NCBI RefSeq assembly: GCF_027595985.1
Contig: NC_073304.1
Location: 44,885,637 to 44,949,636 of the forward strand
Reading direction: 5' to 3'
DNA: 64,000 nucleotides
From: Sorex araneus
Lineage: Eukaryota; Chordata; Mammalia; Eulipotyphla; Soricidae
In this document: positions 49,601 through 59,951 of the stretch, one piece after another
Layout of the letters: every line of letters begins with the position of its first letter
How positions within the stretch are numbered: the first letter of the stretch is position 1
Notes under the pieces: generated by a model
The model's input: only the letters and a program-made list of their open reading frames with translations
What the model was told of the DNA's origin: nothing
Database searches by the model: none
Translations under genes and position numbers: made by a program

Positions 49601-52600
49601 ACTAACTCTCCTATCCATAAAAGGGAGGGTTACTACTTCAGCACATTCTGTCAGTTATTTTTCTTAAATGACAGCCTCACTTGCATTTTTTTTTTTTTTT
49701 TAGCTTTTTGGGTCACACCTGGCGATGCACAGGGGCTATTCCTGGCTCTGCACTCAGGAATTACTCCTGGCGGTGCTCAGGGGACCATATGGGATGCTGG
49801 GATTTGAACCCGGGTAGGCCGCGTGCAAGGCAAACGCCCTACCCGCTGTGCTATCTCTCCAGCCCCCTCACTTGCATTTTTAAGAAAATTTTTGCCATAT
49901 AGCTGGTTTATCTTACAATTCAATTGCACAGTTAGGGCTTAGGATTTGTTTTTTGAGATAAGTATCTTTATTATTTTAAGACAAAAAAATTTAATATGTG
50001 AAAGGTTTAACTTAATAAAAAATAATTTTTTACTTTAAAAAATTATTAAGGAATCATTCCAGCTTGTGCTCCGGGGATCAAGTGGTACTGGGGGTCGAGC
50101 CTGGGCCTCCAATGTACAAATCTCCTTGGCCTTAAAAATATTTTTATTTACTGAGTAATGGTTAATATGCATTGACAGATTGCTAACAAGCTAAGGCATC
50201 AGCAGTTTTACACTGTTGTATTTGCATCATCACTGCAAATGTTAACCCAGTGAAAGGACGAATGTCATGAATAGAAAAGGTGATTTTGAATTTGTAACAT
50301 TTTACCTTTTTCTTTAGATCACTGGTATTTTGAGTCTCTAATTATAATCTTTTATATTCTAGATCTTACAATGCTAAAAACAGGTTCAAAACTCAGAGGA
50401 GAGGAAGAAGATGATCAGGCAGCTACCATTCACAGTCTACCACTTGTAACATCTCAAAGGCCATTTTATGATGGGCCTATGCCAACTCCTCGGCAAAAAC
50501 CGTTTCAGTCAGGTTCTACACCCTTGCATCTCACTCACAGATTCATGGTAAGCTTGAACTTTTAAATGTTTTTATCTCACATTTAAGCATCTTAACTTTT
50601 TAGAGTTAATTTTGCTTGGTAAAAAATATTTTTTAAAACCTTCATTAACCTGGAACACTTTTTAGAGTTAATTTTGCTTGGTAAAAATATTTTTTAAAAC
50701 CTTCATTAACCTGGAACACTTTGGTTGATTTAAATTTTGTGAATGATCAGTTCTGTGATTAACTCAGTTTTAATCTTTTTTCAGCCTTGTTAATAAAAAT
50801 TAAAGTTCTTGGGCTGAAGCGATAGCACAGTGGGTAAGGCGTTTGCCTTGCATGCGGCCAACTCAGATTCGATTCCAGCATCCCATAGGGTCCCCTGAGC
50901 ACCACCAGGGGTAATTCCTGAGTGCAGAGCCAGAAGTGACCCCTGTGCATCGCTGGATGTGACCCAAAAAAAGAAAAAAAAATTCTGCTTTGTAAAATGG
51001 CATAATGAGCAAATGACTGTTGATTTTTAATACCTCTATGTTTCCAAAGCTCATTTTCTACATTAGTTTTATCTAAGTGATTACACTAGTAAGAGGTGTT
51101 TTGTTGGAGTTTTTTTATTTGTTGTTTGTTTTTGGTCTTTTTGGGTTATATCTGGCTATGTTCAGGGCTTACTCCTGGCTCTGCACTCAGTAATTACTCT
51201 TCTTGGTACGTGAGGGGGCTATCTGGGATGCTGGGAATTGAACCTGTGTCAGCAGCTCTACCCACTGTACTTTAGCTCCAGCCCCCTTGTTTTTAAAAGA
51301 CAACTCATATTAGAAGGAGATAAATCTTTGAAGAAAATCTGTCACCATTCCTTGTTTGGTCCCACTTGAGTGTAGATTCCACAAGACAGAAATAATTTTA
51401 TTCATATTTTTATTGTGGTATTTGTGATATAGTATTTATAATACTACTAAATTAGATTTTTATATGATAGTATAATAATATTTTTATTGTGGTATAGTAT
51501 TTATAGTAATACTAAATCATCATTTTTTAGTTGTGTGTGTATGTGTGTGTGTGTATGTGTGTGCACATGCACCAGGGATCAAACGCAGGACCTTTACATG
51601 CCAAGCATATGTTCTACCACTAAGCTGTATCCCTGACCCCAAGATCTTTGTTTTTTTTTTTTTTTTACTGAAGCACTGAAAAAAAATACGGCATAAATTA
51701 AATAAATTTTTTTCTGAATTACTGAACCACTAACTTTTTGTCTTAAGTGTAAGAGTGAAAACAGTTTTAATATCTGTTTGTTGTTTTATTTCCACTGAGT
51801 TTTTAACTTTTTATGAAGTATAGGTCTTGCATGAACTTGTCCATAAATACTAGAAATGACTTTTATATAAATAAAACCTTGCTGTTGCTTAACACATTTT
51901 AATAAAACCTTGCAGTTAACAAATTTTTATTGTCAACTCTTATATTTGTGATAGAAGAAAGGAAACAAAGGCTTATTGTGTACGGCAATAGAAGATAAAT
52001 TTTCTAAAATGGTATTATTTGTGTTGCCTTATAATGTATATATTACTAAAACAGTTTAGTTCATTATAACAAATAGTGTTAAATACATTTGCAGGTAAAT
52101 ATATTTTTTAAATGCTTCTTTTTGGGGAGACTGTGCTCAGGGCTTACTTTTGTCTCTGTACTCAAGTGTAAAAAACTAAGGCACACCGAAGGGCGGGTGC
52201 ACTTGCCGGCTCTCAAGGCGGCTCTCTCACCGCCCACTTTCGGTGCTCTGGAACCTCTGTGTGTGGGCTGGATCGGGACTGCTGTTGGCGAAGGACAGGC
52301 GAAGGAACAACGAGCACCAAGCTGGTTGCTGATTAGTTACCGTTTATTCAATCTTCCATCTTTCTCATCTCCCGCACTCCCAGTCTTCTCTCTGGATCTA
52401 CCGCAGCCTGGATTCTCCTTCACTAGTCTCTCCCCCTACTTGTCTCTCCCACCTTGCCCTCTAGGCTACACACAGCCAAATCAACATAAGAAAGCCCTTC
52501 CTGAGGGCAGCCAGTTTCAAAGGGAACACTACCTAAGGGCATTCCAAAGCCCTTCCTGACTTTTAAGGTGTTTTTCTCCTTTCCTTAGTCCAAACACTTA

Positions 52601-55600
52601 TTAACATCTTAATACTAGTTATTTTTGGATGGACATAGCAAGAGATACATTGAGGCTTGCAAGGCAGCTCTCCTGGCAACATCTTGCGACAGACCCAGAC
52701 TACAGCACTCAGGCCAGATTAATCATTCTTAACCCTAGCAGGGTCTAAATCTAGTTATTACTGTTTGGATTATGACAGCATTTGTCCTTGATAAAGCTCT
52801 TAACTTATAGTTAAGAATTATGCACTTTGGCCAGGCCCATCTTGATGCCAGGGTAGCACACAACTCACTGCTTGCCCTCGGTCCGTCTAGTCCCTTGGCA
52901 GAACCCTGATTTTGGGGTTGCTAGGAAGTAAGGGCAGCTGAGGTTTAGGTTGAGAGAACAGATGCCCAGGAGGAAAATATCTTGTAGAGTCAAATGACTC
53001 CCAGTTTACAAAGCATAGCATTTGTTAAGTCTTCCTGTGTCCATACAAAAGAACATGGCTCTGAATAAACTATGCAAAGGACTCAAGGAGAAGAGGAAAA
53101 ACAGTATTTGCAAGTCAACAGAACACAAAGTTACAAATAAACACAGAGGAATGGGAGCACTGTGGTGGGAGTAACCCAATAAACCAAAACTACCTGAGGC
53201 TATGTTATCCTACACTCAAGGATCATTCTTGATGAGATTTGTGGGACCATATGGGGTGCTGGCAATTTAACCTAGGTTAGCCACATGCAAGGCAAATGCC
53301 CTATACTGTACTATTGCTTTGACTGCCTTAAATGTTTCTTGAGCAGCTCAATGATTTGGTTGTTCAAAGGTCAGTTTTAAAAACAGTAATTAAAATTATT
53401 AAATAAAATACTCCACTAACAAATAAGTATATGTGTTTTCTCATGAAAAAACAATAAATAGTAGTGGTAGCTGAAGTTACTATTACCAGAAATTATTTAG
53501 AGATAAGGTAGCTCAATGGCTTCTAAAACTTAAACTTGGATACAGATTGAACTATACTTGTTAATTTTTTTACTTGATCTAGCCTACTGATTCTCAGAGA
53601 TTCACTTCTTTTCTCAGACTGATATTTACTCTTTGTAGGTATGGAACTCTATTGGAATAATTCGCTGCTATAATGATGAACAAGACAATGCAATAGATGT
53701 GGAGTTCCATGATACTTCCATACATCATTCAACTCACTTATCAAACACTATGAATTATACAGTAGCAGATCTTTCTCATGAAGCTATTTTGTTTGGCTGT
53801 GAAAGTACTGATGAACAAGCAAGGTAATTTCAAATATTAGGAACTTTGTGTATTAGAATTGTTGAAAATAAATATGAAACATTAATACAATAAATTTTCA
53901 TATTTTATAACACAAAATTTCAGAGTTTAATACAAATTCACCTATTAGACCTCAAAATATACTTTGATTTTTCTTAATTGTTCCATTACTCTTTATATAT
54001 GTCAAATGACATAATTAGAGAAATAAGATTAAAAGTATTTTTTAGTATTACGGTAAAAGATTGATTTAAAAACTGCTTGATCTTGGGGCTGGAGCAATAG
54101 CACAGCGGGTAGGCATTTGCCTTGCACGCGGCCTATCCGGGTTTGATTCCCAGCATCCCATATGGTCCCCTGAGCACTGCCAGGGGTAATTCCTGAGTGT
54201 AGAGCCAGGAGTAACCACTGTGCATCGCCGGGTGTGATCCAAAAAGCCAAAAAAAAAAAAAAAAGATTGCTTGGTCTTGGGATGTGGTTCACAGTAGTAT
54301 CTTTGCTTGCATGTGTGAACCCTCGGTTTGATTTCTGAACTGTTCTTTAAAAATGAGAAGGCATAAAAAAGTACAGAATTTTTTGGGGCGAAAGGGGTTT
54401 TGGTTCACACAAGGCTTAGCACACAAGGCTGTGCTAAGAGCTTACTCCTGACTCTGTGCTTAAGGGATCACTCCCAGGAGGCTCAGGAGACCACGTAGGT
54501 CCTAGGAATCTGGGTCTGCTTCTTGCAAGGCAAGTGTCCTACTTGCCATACAATCTCTCCATCCTCCAAAAAAAGTACTGAGTTCTTCAGAAAATGAAAG
54601 TTCTCCCAGAAAAAAATATACTGCTAGATACAACTATTAACACCTTGATATGTATACTTCTAAGGGTTTTGTTTGTTTGTTTGTTTTGTAAAAGTCCCAC
54701 TCTTGGGGCTGGATCAATAGTACAGCAGGTAGGGCATTTGTCTTGTATGCCACCGACCCAGACTTGATCCCAGCATTCCATAAGGTCCCCCAAGCACTGC
54801 GAGGAGTAATTCTGCCAGGAGTACAGAGCCAGGAGTAACTGCTGAGTATTGCCGGGTGTGACCCAAAAAGAAAAAGAAAAAAAAAAGTCCCACTCTTAAA
54901 AGTTTACTGAGGTACGATTAAATAAACACAGTTTTTGGTATATAGTTTGATGAGGTTAATGGCCAATTCTTTTTAAACAGGATCCTTTGGTGATGGAGTA
55001 TTTGTTAAAGTCTGAGGAACACTTTAACATTTATGAGTTTATAACCCATATACACTGGGTTATATTAACTTTTTATCAATTTTATAACTTCATTATAATG
55101 TTAAGTACTTAATTATTGAAATAATTAAGTTTCATTGTTGACTCAGTAACTAATTCAGAATATTTTTATAATTAGAACATTCATTTCAATGTTTAATTTG
55201 TATTCCAGATCTCTGTTTTCCTAGGTACAGCATTTCTTAATCATTGATGGTTACCTTTTATTTAAAAATTGAGTTTGAACTTACTGTTCAGAAAATCAGG
55301 ACTACCTCTAATTCCAAAGACTGTGGCATCTGTTTTCTTTCCTTTTTAAAAAATATTTTGGGACACACTTGGCAGTGCTCACAGCTTACTCTTGGTTCTG
55401 TGCTTAGGGATCACTCCTGGGAAGTTCTATAAGACCATATGGGGTACAAACCCAGGTTGGCTTCATGCAAAGCAAGTACCCTGCCTGCTGTACTAGCACT
55501 TCAGCCCACTGGTGTCTGTTTTAGTAAGTTTAATTATAACAAATGTTTTATGCAAAGAAGTAATTTGAAACATTAAATTGTTATCAGTATGTAATGTTAT

Positions 55601-58600
55601 TGGCTGAATTTTGTGTGTGTTTTTCCCCCTTTTCTTTGTTTTTCCCTATTGAATTTTTTGGGTGGGGGGCACACCCAGCAGTGCTCATGGCTTAGCTCTG
55701 ACTCAGGGATCACTCTTGGTGGTGCTTGGGGGACTATCTCTGATGCTGGTGATCTAGCCTGGTTTGGCCATGTGCAAGGCAGTTGCCCGACCTACTGTAC
55801 TATGACTCCAGCCTATTTTTTTTTTCTACTGAGAATACCATTGCCTTTTCTACTGAGAATACCAATACCTCAATACATAGATTTTAGCATATTTTTCCAT
55901 TAATTATGCTGTGTGTACTTTCCTGTATCTTTAAATATTCCTCTATGACATGGCTGTTGGTGATCTTATTATAGTGTACATAAAATTCATAATTACTGTA
56001 AGTTGTTTCTTGTCTTATTTTTGCATAATAGAAGAACAAACTATTTGTTTCATTACTTGGGTATTCTATAAAAGTTATTCTTTAAAGTTGATTTTTTTTT
56101 TCTCTATTTTGTTTTTATTTTTAGCAAGCTTCACTGCCTGCACTTTAGCTCTTGGGATTCAAGCAAGGAGTGGATAGTAGATATGCCTCAGAATGAAGAT
56201 ATAGAAGCCATATGCCTTGGCCAGGGTTGGGCTGCTGCTGCAACGAATGCCTTGCTCCTTCGATTGTTTACTATTGGAGGTGTTCAGAAAGAGATCTTCA
56301 GTCTTCCTGGGTCTGTGGTGTCAATGGCAGGACATGGAGAACAGCTTCTCATTGTTTATCACAGAGGTGATAATTTTTATTCTTTTCTTAACTTTACCAT
56401 GCTCTGAAATATTTGATCTTTTATTTATAGAACTGTATTACAGCAAAAGAAAATTGGAGTTTGGGTAATTAAGACCATTTCTTTTGTGTATTATAACAGT
56501 TTTTCTGATTTGTTTTTCTTGGGGGGGGGGTGGTTTGGGACCACACTTGGTGGTATACTTTGAATCCCTAATGATTATTCACTCTTTTGCATGTCCTTGC
56601 TCTTATTCTGATCTCTTAATTGCAATGTTCCAGTGGTTTATCATAGCTTGTATTCACTAATACTCTCTCTGGATCAGGGACTTTCAGTCTTTTGGCTACT
56701 TAGCCATAGTAAGAAATACGTTCTATATTGTCATGCTGAACATAATTGTAAATGTAATTCTTTAAAAAGTGCATAGCTAATAATTAATTTTTTCATTTTT
56801 TTAAAATGTTGGTTACTATTATAAGTTAATTTCATGGCTTAGAGGTAAAAAAATACAGAAGCTGCTGTCAGGAATCTAAAAGCTTATAACTTTAAATGCG
56901 TCTTTGTGATCATGACTTGGAAATTAATATCAGCTGCCAAACCCTCTTTTTGTATCTCCAAACATAGATACACAGTTGACCACTTGATCTTTTTCTCTTT
57001 CCCTCCAAATTTTTCTTATTTTCCCCATCTCAATTAATGGCATATTATCAATACAGTTACTTAAGCCTAAAACGCAAGTATTATCCTCTTGGACTCTCTT
57101 CCATCAGTAAAGTCAGACCATTATGTCAGTTCTGTGGAACAACATACATCAAATCTGTCTTTTTATCTCACTTAAAATTATAGTTCAATTCATACCTTGG
57201 CCTGCCATTTAATAGCTTCTTAACGTGTCTTTTGATTTCAATTCTTATATTTTCTACAATCTGTTCTCCATATAGCTATTTGAATGTTTTTTATATGTTT
57301 ATTTGGGGACCGCACTAGCAGTGATCACAACACTAGGATTGAACCTGGGCTTCAGACTCTGGTCTTCTGCATATAAAGTGGGCACTCAGCCCTTTGAACT
57401 CTCCAGTCCTTGGATGATCTTTTGTGGGGGAAGGTGGGGAGGGTTTTACTCTTGGGTCTGTGCTCAGGGATCAATCTTGGTGGTGTTCAGGGAACTGTAC
57501 ATGGTGTTGGAGGTTGACCTAGGGTTTTCACCAAGCAAGGCAAGAGTTTTAACCCCTGTACACTTCCTCTAGACCTTTATCTCATTTCATCTTGTTTGGC
57601 ATTCTTGCCATATTTGTTTCTTAGTAAGTCTTTGTTAATAGCTTTTTTGTTCTTGGTTTTATTTGTATTTTACTTAAGTATGAATTTTCTGAGAACGGTG
57701 ACATTATCTGATTTACCATTGTGGCCCTAGTAACTGGCACATAGTAAGCACTCTGTAAATATTTTATCAGTGAATGCATTCTGCTTATAACCACTTTGTA
57801 CAAACAGTCCCTATAATGCAATCTTCTGCTACTAACACATGGGTAGTGCCTTGATTTGGTGTGAATCATATGTGCAAGTTAATATAAGAATTCATCACAA
57901 AATCAGTTCAGTTTATAGAAAATTTGTGTCATATCTGTAAAGCCTTTGGTACCTCTTTCATATTTTCTCCCTAGGTACAGGATTTGATGGAGATCAGTGC
58001 CTTGGAGTTCAACTGCTAGAGCTGGGGAAAAAGAAAAAGCAAATTTTGCATGGTGATCCTCTCCCTCTTACAAGAAAATCCTACCTTGTTTGGCTTGGAT
58101 TTTCAGCTGAAGGTAAGATAAATTCATTTGTTTATATTAAAGACATTTGTTTTTGGGGTCATATCCTGCTATACTTAGGACTCAGGAATTACTCCTGGCA
58201 AGCTTGGGGACCATATGGGATGCTGGGGATTGAACTCGAGTTGGCCACGTGCAAGGCAGGATCCCTATCAGCTGTACTATTGCTTTGACTAGAAGAAAAG
58301 AAGAAAATTGTTTTATTTGTAATTAGTTTTTCGAGGGGGCCGTCAGGGCTATCTCTGGAGTGTTTAGGATGCCATGCAACACTGGGGCATAGAACTGAAA
58401 GCCTTCTATATACCAGGCATCCTGTGCTCAAACAAACTGAGCTGTCTCCTTGCTCATTTGATGAATTTGCTTTTTGTCAAGAGTTTCTGTGGTGCTCAGG
58501 AACTTGGGTGTCTCCACCAGTCCTTTTTTTTTTTTCCTGGTTAGTTTTTGGGCTACTCTCAGCACTAGTCAGAGCTTACTCCTGGCTCTGTGCTCAGGGA

Positions 58601-59917
58601 TCACTCCTGGGTGCTTAGGGGAGCATATAGGGTGCCCTGGGTTGGCTGCATGCAAGGCAAACACCTTAACCTGCTGTACTGTCCCATCCACCAACCATTT
58701 AGAGCCAACTTGATTCTCAGGTGCTGCTCAAGCACTGGTGCTGCATTTTACCTGGGCTCCCTTGGGGGTGCTGCAAGCCTCTAGGGCCAACACCTCACAG
58801 GGCTCAGGGGCTTCTAAGTCTGCTCCCAACAGTGCCTGGGAGCAGGCCTAACTACTATGTTATATCCTGGTCCCTTAATGTCTTTAAGGACATACTACCT
58901 GTATTTTATGTTTACATTTTTTTTCTTTTAATTCATTTCTGGAAATGGAAACAAGATCATGGTAGCCAGTATTTCATGCATAAGATCTTTTTTTGTTTGT
59001 TTTTGGGTCATATCAAACGATGCTCAGGGTTTTTCTCCTGGCTCTATACTCAGGAATTATTCCTGGCAGTGCTCGGAGGACCAAATGGGATGCCGGGGAC
59101 TGAACACAGGTCAGCTATGTGCAAGGAGGTAGATGCCCTACATGTGATATAGCAGTACTATCACTCCAGTCCCCTGTATAAGATCTCTTGATGAGAATTT
59201 GGAGTATAGAATTTCAAAGGGATAATATGGTTTTTCTGAAGGTTTATTGGATAGCACAGAGGTATAAGTTATTGGTAAACTTGTGACTTTTTCAAACAGA
59301 TTCTACACAAAAATGTCAGGAATTTTCTGTTGCTGCAGTACTTCTCACTGCTTTAAACATTAAAAACTGGGAAAGTGGGTTAGCAATAGAGCACATAGAT
59401 TATAAATGTAAGGCTTCGGGGGGTTCAATCCCTGGCAGCTCCTAATTCCTGTAAAATGTAATTACCAGCCAGCCACATGTGACTACTGAGTGGTTAAAAT
59501 GTTACTAATTTGAACTGAGATGTGCTGGAAGAATAAAATACTCAATTTTGAAGACTTTGATTTAAAAAAATTCATTTTAAAACTTTGATTATGTTAATAT
59601 ATTTTAGACACATTTGATAAAATATATTTTATTTATTTTTCTTTTTTATGTGAGGCTAGTAAATTAAAAATTATATTTGTGGGGACTGAAAAGATACAGT
59701 ACAACAGGTAAGATATTTGCCTTGCACATGGCTGATCCAGATTCGTTCCCTGGCACTTCATAAGGCCCTGTGAGCCCTGAATACAGCCAGTATGACCCAA
59801 AAAATAAAAATTATATTCGTTGCTCAACTACTTTTGTTAGGAAGTATTGTTTGTAGAATCCTTTACTTGTGGCAGTTGACTTGGTTGACATGAAGGAGTT
59901 CTATATATTTTTTTTTT

Positions 59918-59951
<34 letters not shown>

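Noticed and set aside
52089-52559. 156-codon frame, considered as a retroviral remnant
   Set aside because: Lies in the R-U5 side of a solo LTR; no gag, pol or env similarity and no second LTR around an internal region.
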